Notes: generated by a model not told the origin, from the letters alone. Positions 52,125 through 61,836 are shown, counted from the stretch's first letter. The stretch: 64,000 nucleotides of DNA from Chryseobacterium sp. HSC-36S06 (GCF_024171485.1 NZ_JALJZX010000002.1:868001-932000); one strand, 5' to 3'. Numbers and translations are program-made.

Positions 52125-54617
52125 ATGACTAAATTTTTATCTATCCTGAGTTGGCTGTTTACCGCAGTGCTGATCAGCGCACAGGGAGTAAACATCACTG
52201 CAGAAGCCGGTTCGCTGGAAAGCGCCTACGTAAAATGGGATCCGGTAAGCGATGCAGACAGCTATAATGTATATTATTCCGGTGCCGGAATTACTGACCG
52301 GAAAATTGACACCCAGCTGATCAGAAGTTACGGGACCTATTTCCGTGCAGATCTACCGGGCCTTGCAGCAGGAACTTACACCATTAAAGTAGCTCCGGTA
52401 AAAGCAGGCACAGAAGGCACAGCCTCCGTAACCAATACTGTAACTGTTCTTGCGCACGACCGTAACGGTTTTGCTCACGAAGGCGGAAGGATTCCCGGAG
52501 CCTACAATATGGACGGGACGCTGAAAAACAATGCCGTAGTGATCTACATTACGCAGAATACAAAAAACACAGTCACCCTGAATGTTACCGGAGCTACGGC
52601 AAATCCATGCGTAGGTCTCCAAACCATTCTCGACGGTTTTAAAAAAGGCAAAGACAGCCGTTCACTTGCCGTCCGCCTTATTGGAAATATTACGGACCCA
52701 AGTTATCTGTTGGGCGGTGACATCGTTATTGAAAACAATAACCTGGCGACTTCTTCCATTACCTTTGAAGGCATTGGAAGCGATGCCTATGCGAACGGAT
52801 GGGGCCTGAGAATCAAAAATGCTTCGAATATTGAAGTCCGTAATTTAGGATTTATGCTGACAGACGCTGCCGAAGGTGACAATATCGGGTTGCAGCAAGG
52901 TAACGACCATATTTGGGTTCACAATAATGATATGTTTTACGGAAAATCCGGTGGCGACGCCGACCAGGCAAAAGGAGACGGTGCGCTGGACGTGAAAAAA
53001 TCCACCTATGTGACACTGTCTTACAACCATTTCTGGGACAGCGGGAAAGCCAACCTTTTAGGATTAAGTGAAGGCGCCGCCGCGGGACTTTATGCCACTT
53101 ATCACCATAACTGGTACGACCACTCCGATTCCAGACATCCAAGAGTAAGATATTACTCCGCACATGTTTATAATAATTATTTCGACGGAAATTCCAAATA
53201 CGGCGCGGGATCCACGATGGGATCGTCGCTGTTTCTTGAAGGGAATTTTTTCAGAAATGCAAAATACCCTATGCTCATTTCTATGCAGGGATCGGATACG
53301 TTTAACGGTCCGGGCACTTTTTCAAGCGAGAACGGAGGTGTAATCAAAGCATTTAACAATACAATGAGCGGCCAGGCTCGGTTTGTTGCGTACGACGCGG
53401 CCACAAATCCCGTAGAATTTGACGCATATGTTGCGAGCTCACGGGACGAAGTACTTACCGCTGCGGTAAAAGCCAAAAAAGGAGGTGCTACGTACAATAA
53501 CTTTGATACAAACGCGGCTTTATATGTTAAAAATCTCGTTACCGATGAACCTGAGGCCGCCCGTACAAAAGTAATGCAATATGCCGGACGGGTTGACGGT
53601 GGTGATATGAAATGGACCTTCACCCCTGCGGACGACACTTCTTTTGACGTGAATGTTGGCTTGAGGGATATGCTGCTAAACTATACAAGTGGCCTTGTGT
53701 ATGTTCAGGGCGAAACCCCTGTGGTTGTAAGTACGCAGACGCTGCTTATTCCTGAAAACAATGACCAGACCGTGGCACAGGGCACCCCAATCCAGAATAT
53801 GGTATTCACCTGGGGCGGTACTGCGACTGATGCGACTGTAGAAGGTCTGCCTGCTGCGGGACTGACTTTTGCGAAGAACATCACCGCAAAAACGATTACC
53901 GTTACCGGTACACCGACTGAAGATGTATCGTTTACCGTTACCACCAGCGGCAGCACCGGAACGCCGGTTTCCGGAACAGGTAATGTGGCGATTGGAGAAC
54001 CTTCAACCGAAACCACTTTTATCCATAACTTCACGACTGACGGAAAAGTAAGCACGTACTATACGATCTCGGGGAATATGAATTCTACCGACGGTTCAAC
54101 CACTTACGAAGGTAATACGCTTACGAAAAGGCTGAAAATGGAAACCGCCACCTTTATCAATTATACCACTGCAAAAACCTCAACGCTGACCCTGGTGTTC
54201 GATCCGACCTTTGCAGGAAAAGTTAAACTTAACGGCGTAAATTACACGGTGCCAGCCGGAGCCAACGGAGTCATTTCAATCCCGAACGTACCAGCAGGCA
54301 ATAACCAAATCCTGAAAGGTGACACCACCAACCTGTTCTATATTAAAACAGTATACGATACCGTAGTTTTAGGCGCTGCAGACCAGCCGGGAAGAACTGA
54401 ACTCAAGGTGTACCCCAATCCTGTCGCTGATGTAGTTTTCGTCCAGACTAACGACGAGGTAAAAAACATCACGGTATTCAGTGCCCACGGAAGCGTGGTA
54501 CGAAACAGCAATACCAATGCGAAATCGATTGATGTGCGGGGTCTTACGTCAGGAATTTACCTGATAAAAGTAACGACCACTAACGGTACTGTGACAAAAA
54601 AGATCATTAAAAAATAA
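52125..54617 (+). CDS. PL1 pectate lyase with fibronectin-type and C-terminal accessory domains, T9SS tail
   Basis: This 830-residue secreted protein has a signal peptide (about 1-20), an N-terminal fibronectin-III-like domain (about 22-105) and a PL1 pectate lyase right-handed beta-helix (about 115-440). The active-site region HHNWYDHSDSRHPRVRYYSAH (split over about residues 326-346) holds the catalytic Arg, and calcium-site Asp residues lie near 270-290. A putative putatively polysaccharide-binding module lies at about 620-730 and the T9SS sorting domain at the end (LKVYPNPVADVVFV to KKIIKK). It cuts homogalacturonan outside the cell. The operator at 52078 precedes it; a terminator follows. 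Confidence 0.93.
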   Translation: MTKFLSILSWLFTAVLISAQGVNITAEAGSLESAYVKWDPVSDADSYNVYYSGAGITDRKIDTQLIRSYGTYFRADLPGLAAGTYTIKVAPVKAGTEGTASVTNTVTVLAHDRNGFAHEGGRIPGAYNMDGTLKNNAVVIYITQNTKNTVTLNVTGATANPCVGLQTILDGFKKGKDSRSLAVRLIGNITDPSYLLGGDIVIENNNLATSSITFEGIGSDAYANGWGLRIKNASNIEVRNLGFMLTDAAEGDNIGLQQGNDHIWVHNNDMFYGKSGGDADQAKGDGALDVKKSTYVTLSYNHFWDSGKANLLGLSEGAAAGLYATYHHNWYDHSDSRHPRVRYYSAHVYNNYFDGNSKYGAGSTMGSSLFLEGNFFRNAKYPMLISMQGSDTFNGPGTFSSENGGVIKAFNNTMSGQARFVAYDAATNPVEFDAYVASSRDEVLTAAVKAKKGGATYNNFDTNAALYVKNLVTDEPEAARTKVMQYAGRVDGGDMKWTFTPADDTSFDVNVGLRDMLLNYTSGLVYVQGETPVVVSTQTLLIPENNDQTVAQGTPIQNMVFTWGGTATDATVEGLPAAGLTFAKNITAKTITVTGTPTEDVSFTVTTSGSTGTPVSGTGNVAIGEPSTETTFIHNFTTDGKVSTYYTISGNMNSTDGSTTYEGNTLTKRLKMETATFINYTTAKTSTLTLVFDPTFAGKVKLNGVNYTVPAGANGVISIPNVPAGNNQILKGDTTNLFYIKTVYDTVVLGAADQPGRTELKVYPNPVADVVFVQTNDEVKNITVFSAHGSVVRNSNTNAKSIDVRGLTSGIYLIKVTTTNGTVTKKIIKK

Positions 54618-54641
54618 ATTTCAGCTGATCTTCACCTTTAA

Positions 54642-54670
54642 CCTTCCCCAACTTGGGGAAGGTTTTTTTT
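54642..54670 (+). terminator. Rho-independent terminator of the PL1 gene
   Basis: Hairpin CCTTCCCCAA-CTTGGGGAAGG followed by eight T residues. Confidence 0.9.
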
Positions 54671-55011
54671 ATTGAAATTACATGATTTAGTTCCGGAGAC
54701 TCAGGGTTTTAAATGCTATTTTCCGCACGAAAATATTCTCCCCGACCACATTAATGATATGGATGAAAATCAGCCAGACAAAAGGCTTTCCTAACGGTCT
54801 TATAATAAGAAACTGCTTAATGTTCCACCATTCCCAGCCACAGGATATTTGAATATAATCAATATTCTGGTTTAATTGATCCACTGTTTTACCATCTCTG
54901 ACGGTGACAATCTATGTGGCGCAGAACGAACTGTAATTTCTATCACCAATTCTACAAAACATCAACCCACAGTATTCAAGATGTTTCGTATGAATATTGT
55001 ACGGTTGATAA
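54671..55011. other. Gene-poor stretch after the PL1 terminator
   Basis: About 340 bases with no convincing gene. A minus-strand open frame at 54687-54884 (65 codons) has aromatic-rich hydrophobic sequence (WWNIKQFLIIRPLGKPFVW) and may be a fragment of a membrane protein, but it has no promoter and no recognisable domain. Confidence 0.5.
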
Positions 55012-55044
55012 ACAAAAAAACAGCACTTCCTGAGAAATGCTGTT
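55012..55044 (-). terminator. Terminator of the WDF-module gene at 55072
   Basis: Minus-strand hairpin built from AACAGCATTTC and an inverted copy with mismatches, followed by a T-run. Confidence 0.7.
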
Positions 55045-55071
55045 ATTGCGTTTAATAAAAAATACTGGTGT

Positions 55072-55890
55072 TTATTTTACCAAAACTTTCTGCGATTTAA
55101 CGCCTTTATCGGTCTGTAAATTCACGATGTAAACCCCTGTTTTCAATGCGAAGTTCGTATCAGATTTAGTATTGAGTGATTTTACCAGCTGTCCGTTAGC
55201 TGTATAAACATTCACTTTTGTGTCACCTACAACTTTCGAAATATACACCTGCCCTTTATCGGAAAAAACCGCAGTCTGCAGCTTGTTCGCGTTACCTTCA
55301 ACGGTTGACAGCGTGTTGGAATTCAAGGTGGTAATTACCGCCGCGCCGGTAACTTCGATTTTATAGAAATTGATCGCTGCATCGGTATAGATGTAGAATG
55401 TTCCCGCAGTAGGGATGTTTGCGGTAAGGATTGCTGTATCAGCAGGAGATGCACTCGGACTGGTAGCGGCGGAACCGTAAAGTACTGAATTCCCATCACT
55501 CACATAGGCGGTCCTAACTGCGCCGCCACTTCCACTCTTGTACCAGGCTTTTACTGTAGCAGCGCCACTCACCTGAATGAAGAAATAACGCTGTGTAGGT
55601 CTGAACGTTCCTACACTTACCGCGCCACCACCATTGGTTTGAAGACGGTTTCCTGTTGCCACATAGCCGTCTGAAAAAGAAACCTGAGAGGAGTTGGTTA
55701 TCGCTCCGAAGTTGCTGTTAGTTGCAATCGGGTAAAGCCCTAATCCCTGTTTTACAATCGATGTCGTTCCGATCCCGCTGTTCAAAGGCCAGTTGCTGGT
55801 GTCGTTACTGAAATCCCACGTTGTGGTCTGCGCTTTTGCAGTAAATACTGAAAGTACACTTGCAAATGCAATGAATAATGCTTTTTTCAT
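55072..55890 (-). CDS. Secreted WDF-module protein with T9SS tail (copy 1)
   Basis: This 272-residue protein has a signal peptide (about 1-20), one beta-rich module (about 21-180) that begins TTTWDFSNDTSNWPLNSG and has GNRLQTNG, PTQRYFFIQV, YIYTDAAINFYKIEVTG, and a T9SS sorting tail (about 195-272, NVYTANGQLVKSLNTKSD ... KSQKVLVK). It has no catalytic motif. The same WDF...FYKI module, in variant form, is found at the N terminus of the CE8 pectinesterase at 58548, so a carbohydrate-binding role is inferred. The promoter carries the shared palindrome at 55937-55950. Confidence 0.8.
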   Translation of the reverse strand: MKKALFIAFASVLSVFTAKAQTTTWDFSNDTSNWPLNSGIGTTSIVKQGLGLYPIATNSNFGAITNSSQVSFSDGYVATGNRLQTNGGGAVSVGTFRPTQRYFFIQVSGAATVKAWYKSGSGGAVRTAYVSDGNSVLYGSAATSPSASPADTAILTANIPTAGTFYIYTDAAINFYKIEVTGAAVITTLNSNTLSTVEGNANKLQTAVFSDKGQVYISKVVGDTKVNVYTANGQLVKSLNTKSDTNFALKTGVYIVNLQTDKGVKSQKVLVK

Positions 55891-55936
55891 GATAAAGTGA
55901 ATTTTAAATTGTTGATTTTTTGTTGTTTAAATTTAA

Positions 55937-55958
55937 TACAATCGATTACACAAATATA
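55937..55958 (-). promoter_or_regulatory. Promoter with palindromic operator (site 3)
   Basis: Minus-strand TATATTTG (55951-55958) directly followed by TGTAATCGATTGTA (55937-55950). Identical in sequence to site 4 over the whole 22 bases. Confidence 0.8.
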
Positions 55959-56066
55959 ATAACAATTTTTAAATATGCTCTAAATGATTAAGATTTTTAA
56001 ATAAAACCTTTGCTGAGGCCTCACCCCGGTTTCTATCATGAGTCTGGATACCCTCCATATTTTCCC

Positions 56067-56102
56067 AAAAAAAGCAGCAATGCTATTTGAACATTGCTGC
56101 TT
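56067..56102 (-). terminator. Terminator of the WDF-module gene at 56127
   Basis: Minus-strand hairpin AAGCAGCAATG / CATTGCTGCTT followed by a T-run. Confidence 0.85.
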
Positions 56103-56126
56103 AGGATTTTTCTTGCTGTGAAATAA

Positions 56127-56924
56127 CTATTTTACCACTACTTTCTGAGCGTTTATTCCTTTATCGGACCGTGTATTTATCAGATAGACTCCGCTGCTGA
56201 GATGGAAAGACACATCCGATTTCGAATCCATATTCTTTATGAGTGTACCGTTAATTGAATATACCGAAACCCTTGTGGGTGCAGTGATCCCTGATACATA
56301 AACCTCGCTTCCGCTGGCAAAGATTTTTGTAGCATTTTTGGCGCTGTTGCCCGTGGCCATGGTAGCGCCGTTTACGGTGATTTTGTAAATATTGCACGCG
56401 CTGTCGCCATAGATGTATATTCTTTCGGTGCCCGCTGTTGTCTTGTGTGCGGTAAAAATAACCCCCGTGCCTGCCGCGTCGGTTGTTGCCTGCGCCAGTA
56501 CGGCGGCACCATTGGTTACATATACCGTTCTTGAGCTACTGTTGCTGCCCGACCGGAACCAGACGGTCACGTCCGCCTTTCCGGCTACGTCGAAATAAAG
56601 ATAACGCTGGGTTGGCAGTGTTACAAAGCCTGTGCTGGATGTATATCCGGACCCGTTAAGCTGAAGTCTGTTGGTGCCCGCGTAGCCATCACTGAAGGTA
56701 TAGGCGGCGGCCGTAATGGCTCCCATGTTCAGGATGGAACCATCTGCTTTGCCGTAAAGACCCAACTCATCAATGGTTTTATCAGCAACCCCTGTCCCGG
56801 AATTAAGTGGCCAATGAACGGTATCATTTCCAAAATCCCAGGTTTTTGGCAAGGTAATCTGCGCCTGTACGGTGAATGCTATGCTCATCACAGCCATCAG
56901 CATTAATAGTAATGTTTTTTTCAT
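56127..56924 (-). CDS. Secreted WDF-module protein with T9SS tail (copy 2)
   Basis: This 265-residue protein is a paralogue of the one at 55072. It has a signal peptide (about 1-21), a WDF module (starting LPKTWDFGNDTVHWPLNSG, with NRLQLNG, TQRYLYFDV and YIYGDSACNIYKITVNG) and a T9SS tail (SVYSINGTLIKNMDSKSD ... NAQKVVVK). The two copies have the same order and length but differ at many positions, so they are not a recent duplication. It has its own operator-bearing promoter and its own terminator, so it is an independent single-gene unit. Confidence 0.8.
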   Translation of the reverse strand: MKKTLLLMLMAVMSIAFTVQAQITLPKTWDFGNDTVHWPLNSGTGVADKTIDELGLYGKADGSILNMGAITAAAYTFSDGYAGTNRLQLNGSGYTSSTGFVTLPTQRYLYFDVAGKADVTVWFRSGSNSSSRTVYVTNGAAVLAQATTDAAGTGVIFTAHKTTAGTERIYIYGDSACNIYKITVNGATMATGNSAKNATKIFASGSEVYVSGITAPTRVSVYSINGTLIKNMDSKSDVSFHLSSGVYLINTRSDKGINAQKVVVK

Positions 56925-56970
56925 AATAAATTTCTGTTAAATTGTTGATTTATATTTTTTTTAAATTTAA

Positions 56971-56992
56971 TACAATCGATTACACAAATATA
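56971..56992 (-). promoter_or_regulatory. Promoter with palindromic operator (site 4)
   Basis: Minus-strand TATATTTG (56985-56992) directly followed by TGTAATCGATTGTA (56971-56984). Confidence 0.8.
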
Positions 56993-57048
56993 CTACATCT
57001 ATACATTTAGTGTTGAATTATATCGCCATTTTGTAAACTTTGTGAAAA

Positions 57049-57083
57049 TAAAAAGGCACATCGTATTGAGGATGCGCCTTTTT
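57049..57083 (-). terminator. Terminator of the PL1 gene at 57150
   Basis: Hairpin AAAAAGGCaCATC / GATGcGCCTTTTT with an A-run and a T-run. It lies between the end of the upstream PL1 gene and the promoter of the WDF-module gene. Confidence 0.8.
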
Positions 57084-57149
57084 ATACAGTTTCACTTCCG
57101 GACTGTCGCCAAAATATTTTTCTGGATTAAGAAAAACCGATAACCGCAG

Positions 57150-58487
57150 TTATTCTTTTGTAAAGTTTAAAGGAAACGACCGTTCACCAACCTGCAGCCT
57201 TCCATAATAGGCTCCTCTCGGCAGATGTGCTACATCCAGATTTACCTTCTGTTCTGCCGTAGCCGATATTTCGGACTTAAAGACTTTGCGTCCCTCCGCG
57301 GAATAAATCTCCACCAGCACACCGCTTCTTTTACTACCTGGGATTTCAATGTTTAAGACATTCTTTACCGGGACAGGATACAGCTTCAGGGCTTCACGCT
57401 GGGCTACGTTTCCTGTGGCCATGTTTGTGCACTGTCCGGCGGAAATTAGTCCCGATGTAGTCACTTGCAGCGTAGCCCCGGCGCCACATGTCGGATCCGG
57501 AACATAGGCCGCAACATCACTCACCGGCATTACCGTATATGGATAATCGGGCGGGCTTACCGTGCCGATATTCATTGAAGCAGGAATTGGAGAGATGCCT
57601 GCGAGGCTGTTTGCATAATTAATGGTTATCGTTCCCCCGTCTGTGGATACATAATTTTTAAAATAGGAACCTATTTTTGCGAAGTGTGTATTTTCAACAA
57701 AAGCAGTCGAATTACTTATGCCGCCCCCTAAGCCAATCCCTACTGAACCCGCTACATTGGTGTAATAATAAGAGTTAAGGATATGAAGTTCTGCATTCCG
57801 GGCGCGCGGCATTCTTTCGCGGGTGCCGTCGGCCCAGTAATTACTCTGGTAAGTAATGCTGTACCGTCCATCAGCGGGTTTGTCAGAGGAGCCTGACCCT
57901 ACCAGATTCGAAAAACGGTGGTCGCTTGCCCCGCCGGATCCGCCGGTAACCGGTGCTTTCAAATAGGTGAATTTACACCACGAGATCGTGATATTGTCGG
58001 ACAGACCTACATTATCCAGATTTCCATCCTGGCCATCCTGAAATTCACAATGATCAATCCAGATGTTGGTTCCGCCCTGATTGGTAAGGTTGTCATTTCC
58101 ATTGATGTCGTAAGCGCCAGGCCCCACAAAGATCAGATTTCTGATGATGACATTATTCGAACCGTTTTTAAGGTTAAGAATTCCGGCACCCGTCTGGTTT
58201 TCATTTACCAGTTTCGCCCCAGGCAGCCCGATCAGCGATTTGTTGGAAATCACCGCACTGATTTGCTGTCCCGCGGGAATATTAATGACGCCTGAAACCA
58301 AAATTACTCTACTTCCAGCCGCCGTTAGATTTGACCGTAAAGTGGCAAAATCCGAAACCACCACCGGAGCCGTCGTTCCACCTCCGGTCGCTGCTGCGCC
58401 ATATCCTTCTGGCGCAGCCTGATAATTTACCTGCGCGTTAAGAGCCAATGTGGCTAAAAAACCTGCTGCTATTATTATTTTCTTCAT
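57150..58487 (-). CDS. PL1 pectate lyase with T9SS tail
   Basis: This 445-residue secreted protein (ATG 58487; an in-frame TTG lies 15 bases earlier) has a signal peptide (about 1-20) and a PL1 beta-helix (about 35-340) with IWIDHCEFQDGQDGNLDN (near 160-177, calcium-site acids) and TRERMPRARNAELHIL (near 223-238, the substrate-binding Arg). The C-terminal sorting domain is at about 370-445 (KLYPVPVKNVLNIEI). It cuts homogalacturonan. It is 61 bases after the pectinesterase gene and probably co-transcribed with it. Confidence 0.93.
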   Translation of the reverse strand: MKKIIIAAGFLATLALNAQVNYQAAPEGYGAAATGGGTTAPVVVSDFATLRSNLTAAGSRVILVSGVINIPAGQQISAVISNKSLIGLPGAKLVNENQTGAGILNLKNGSNNVIIRNLIFVGPGAYDINGNDNLTNQGGTNIWIDHCEFQDGQDGNLDNVGLSDNITISWCKFTYLKAPVTGGSGGASDHRFSNLVGSGSSDKPADGRYSITYQSNYWADGTRERMPRARNAELHILNSYYYTNVAGSVGIGLGGGISNSTAFVENTHFAKIGSYFKNYVSTDGGTITINYANSLAGISPIPASMNIGTVSPPDYPYTVMPVSDVAAYVPDPTCGAGATLQVTTSGLISAGQCTNMATGNVAQREALKLYPVPVKNVLNIEIPGSKRSGVLVEIYSAEGRKVFKSEISATAEQKVNLDVAHLPRGAYYGRLQVGERSFPLNFTKE

Positions 58488-58547
58488 ATTTTTAACTTTC
58501 AAAATAAGGTACAGGCCACTACTCTGACCAACCCGTTTAAATCTTCT

Positions 58548-61500
58548 TTAATTCGTTCTTAATTTCACGCTTTTAACTCCTTTCGGATTTTTAAGGGTCA
58601 GCAACCACACTCCCGCAGGAAGATTAAAGCTTCTGTCACCAAAGGTTACGAAGGTGCTAAAAAGTGTGCCCCCCATTGTGTAAACATTCACCACTGTTTC
58701 GCCTTCAACCTCTTTAATGAACACCTCATTATTTATCGAAAAGGCACGGACACCGATATCAGTTTTGCTGTTTCCTGTACCCAACACCAATTCCCGGAAC
58801 GGATCCCATGCGTCATTGCCTTTTGTGAAATTGAAGGTGTTGATTGGGGTTCCGTCCGTCAGTACCGGCTGTGTAAGGAATGTTGCCCACGAAGCTCGGC
58901 TCGGGGAATTATTAACTCCTGAAAGTTCAACTGTTCCATACTCATACATACCGGGCGAAGTTCCGCCTAAGGTATTCTGCCATCCCAAAGGCATAATTAG
59001 CGAATTTCCAACCGATCCCGGGAAATCTGATACCTCCACTGTAGTGTTATAAAACACGGCTTCGCTCGTATTAGCAGCCCATGGACGGCCGAAGTAACCC
59101 GGTTTTGAACGGTATGCTGAAGCCGTTTGCGCGCCGGGCTGTGCCGAAGTTACTGTACAGTTGTACATGAGATAGCCCCGACCCGAAGTCTGCTGTGGAG
59201 CCACGATATAGGAAAGATCGCTGTTTTGGTCGCTGGTATTCATCACTAAATTGGTTTGGTAAAACACTGCTGTCATTCCTCCAAAAATAAAGTCCACCGC
59301 TCCCATTACGTCGCCTTTATATAGGGCCACCCGTGCACCCTGTGCGCCGTAGAATGTATCCTGCCGGCCTACTACCCTACAGTTTTTAAGTAAAGTCCGG
59401 TCTCCAGTAGCAGTTACAGCCAGCGCCGCGGCTCTTTCTACCAGAGACTTATTCTGCACTGCCGTGTTTTTCAGAACCGCTGGCCGTGCGCCCGGACTGC
59501 CGGATGTCCACGGAACCACGGTATCCTGGGCTTCTTTTGCGGAGATATATTGGTTAAATGAATTTTCAAAGATAATTCCCTCTGCTTCGAAACCTTTTGC
59601 GCTGACGACCACGGTGGCATTCCAGAATGACCCATTGGTGGTGCCTGCGCCTGTATTGGTGTAGGAATACATCCCGTTTTCCATGTTCACATTTAAAAGT
59701 TCCTGATTCCATTTCTGGTTCGCGTCCATCGAGTAGTAATTGTACCCGTGGCCGTAGTAAGAAGTGATCCGCACCGCGTTCGGCGAAATATCAGTGCCCT
59801 GATTAAGCAGCGAAGTATCTGGCGACGACGATGAATTCTTTAAGGTGACATTCGGCTGCGTAATCACCAGCATTTCTTCGTAATTGCCCGGCGCAACCTG
59901 AATGGTTACGCGCTGGCTATCGTTTCTCGTCATATTCGCAACTGCATTTAATGCAGCACTGATGGTTTGAAACTGTTTGCCAGGTCCTACCGTAATCTCA
60001 GCTGCATAGGCTAGATTCTGAACCGTACGGATTTCGGTAAAGTACGAGGTGGATCCTGCTGCACCGGCAACAGCTACCGTTACATTTCCCGGAACAGCAC
60101 CATTATAAACATACTCTGCTGATTCTGGGATGGATGTAGAATTTGAAGCGGTAGTAAAAGGAGCTCCTCCTTCGATTGAAAAGCTGGCCGAGTAATAATA
60201 GGAAATAATCACCTTCTGACCGGGATTTACCGGAACCATCATCGTGGCTCCCGGTTTTGCCGTTAAATGCCCTGATGCAGGCACCGTTGTCACCTGGCCA
60301 TTAAGCTGCATCCCTTTGTAGTAAACTGTTGTGCTGGAATTGATCTGCTGATCATCGAAAGACCATACATTTACGGGTTTAAACAGCAGATTTTTTGCTA
60401 CGGACGCGCCATTCACCGTAAGATTTGAAATCAGAGTCATTTCGACAGGAAAATTATTTAAACCTGAAAAAGCAATTTTATAAATACCATTCCGTAACGT
60501 CACATTGGAAAGATCACTAAAAGAGTACGAATATCCCGTTTCATTGATATTGTTGAAAGTAAGGTTCAGCGCATTCTGCTGTGTTGAATTTAAACCTGAA
60601 ATATTTAAATTAACCAAATACCGAGGTTTTGCGCTGAAATTAATATTGAATGGGGTGTCTACCGCGACCGTTACTTTATTATTGTCGATCTGAAAATCAT
60701 TAACTCCATGAGCGGAGACCGTGTACTGTACACCCGGTGCAAGCTGCACTGAGTAAGAGGAATCCGCAGTATTGATTACCGGACTCGGGACATAAATGCT
60801 TCCACTCGACGGATCTGGCGTAAAAGTGAGCGACAAATTGGAAATACCGGTTCCTAAACCCGTAATGCTTCCGGTAACCGATGCCAAGCTAACGGCTGAA
60901 ACCGAAATTGGGTGCGAAAAATTAGATGACGCGAGAACGGTGCTGAATGTTTCACCTGAAGTTACAATATATCCGCTTGCGTCGGCAAGACTTACGGAAT
61001 AAGAATATCCCACAGGCAAGCTGACCTGATAAGCATTCGCGCTTACCGGGACGTTCCATTTTTTTCCTGCCGCATTCGTAAATATCAGTGCATAACCGGA
61101 AGGGATCCCGGGAGCCTGCGAAACGTCAATATTTCCCGAAACACTTGTATATGTTGCGGCTTTCCTGTAAATTCTATAAAAACTTGCTTTTGCTACCGCA
61201 TCGTAGATAAAATAAGTTCCCGTTTGCCTGGCCACAAATGTAGCTTCGGTCACAGCTCCCGAGGTGGTGGTTGTCACGAAATTATCCGTTTGTACTGATG
61301 GATCTGAAGTCAGACTGAACGTAAGCTTTCCGGCGGTATCACCGCGGGCAACGATTTTTACTTCATCATCGGCATTCAGGTTCATCCGGAAATATCTGGC
61401 GTTGGGCTGGCCTGCGGTAACCGTTGGTATTGCGTTGCAATAAAGTCTTCCTGTGTACGCCGCGACCGATGCGATATTTTCGTCATATCGGGTGAGTGCG

Positions 61501-61766
61501 GTATTGGTAGTACGTAATCTGTCGTTATTCCCTCCTGTCCACGACAGGTCTCCCGCGGCGAAAGCAGCCGGAAACACGTTGGTTGTACTGGAAGTCCCCG
61601 GCGTTATGGACGGATTATACCAGGAATTAATGACGGTAGCGTTCAGTTTATTGCTGTACTGCGCATCATCCAGCTGCTGCCCTCCAAAATCCCATACATC
61701 GGTCAGCTGGCCAAAAGCTATTGTGAACGGCATGAAAAGAAAAAACAAATAGAAGTTTTTTTTCAT
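58548..61766 (-). CDS. CE8 pectinesterase with N-terminal WDF module and central repeats, T9SS tail
   Basis: This 1072-residue secreted protein (ATG 61766; the frame is open to 61847 but that extension has no signal) has a signal peptide (about 1-19). It has an N-terminal WDF module (about 20-205, LTDVWDFGGQQLDDAQY), carboxypeptidase-regulatory-like beta modules (about 205-465), a second WSFDDQQ module (about 465-590) and a CE8 domain (about 600-950). In CE8 the catalytic Asp pair is in RVVGRQDTFYG and VDFIFGG, with GYFGRPWA later. The T9SS tail ends the protein. It removes methyl groups from pectin. Like SusD, it lies on the minus strand, after the SusD terminator. Confidence 0.9.
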   Translation of the reverse strand: MKKNFYLFFLFMPFTIAFGQLTDVWDFGGQQLDDAQYSNKLNATVINSWYNPSITPGTSSTTNVFPAAFAAGDLSWTGGNNDRLRTTNTALTRYDENIASVAAYTGRLYCNAIPTVTAGQPNARYFRMNLNADDEVKIVARGDTAGKLTFSLTSDPSVQTDNFVTTTTSGAVTEATFVARQTGTYFIYDAVAKASFYRIYRKAATYTSVSGNIDVSQAPGIPSGYALIFTNAAGKKWNVPVSANAYQVSLPVGYSYSVSLADASGYIVTSGETFSTVLASSNFSHPISVSAVSLASVTGSITGLGTGISNLSLTFTPDPSSGSIYVPSPVINTADSSYSVQLAPGVQYTVSAHGVNDFQIDNNKVTVAVDTPFNINFSAKPRYLVNLNISGLNSTQQNALNLTFNNINETGYSYSFSDLSNVTLRNGIYKIAFSGLNNFPVEMTLISNLTVNGASVAKNLLFKPVNVWSFDDQQINSSTTVYYKGMQLNGQVTTVPASGHLTAKPGATMMVPVNPGQKVIISYYYSASFSIEGGAPFTTASNSTSIPESAEYVYNGAVPGNVTVAVAGAAGSTSYFTEIRTVQNLAYAAEITVGPGKQFQTISAALNAVANMTRNDSQRVTIQVAPGNYEEMLVITQPNVTLKNSSSSPDTSLLNQGTDISPNAVRITSYYGHGYNYYSMDANQKWNQELLNVNMENGMYSYTNTGAGTTNGSFWNATVVVSAKGFEAEGIIFENSFNQYISAKEAQDTVVPWTSGSPGARPAVLKNTAVQNKSLVERAAALAVTATGDRTLLKNCRVVGRQDTFYGAQGARVALYKGDVMGAVDFIFGGMTAVFYQTNLVMNTSDQNSDLSYIVAPQQTSGRGYLMYNCTVTSAQPGAQTASAYRSKPGYFGRPWAANTSEAVFYNTTVEVSDFPGSVGNSLIMPLGWQNTLGGTSPGMYEYGTVELSGVNNSPSRASWATFLTQPVLTDGTPINTFNFTKGNDAWDPFRELVLGTGNSKTDIGVRAFSINNEVFIKEVEGETVVNVYTMGGTLFSTFVTFGDRSFNLPAGVWLLTLKNPKGVKSVKLRTN

Positions 61767-61787
61767 AATAATATTTTTGTGGATTGA

Positions 61788-61836
61788 TAAAAAAAAATTG
61801 CTGCCTATTCTTATTAAATGTAAGAACAGACAGCAA
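61788..61836 (-). terminator. Terminator of the susD gene
   Basis: Minus-strand stem of 16 bases (TTGCTGTCTGTTCTTA and its inverted copy with two G-T pairs) followed by a nine-base T-run. Confidence 0.85.

Noticed and set aside
54687..54884. Minus-strand frame of 65 codons after the PL1 terminator
   Set aside because: Hydrophobic and aromatic-rich but with no promoter, signal or recognised family; kept only as a note within the gap entry.
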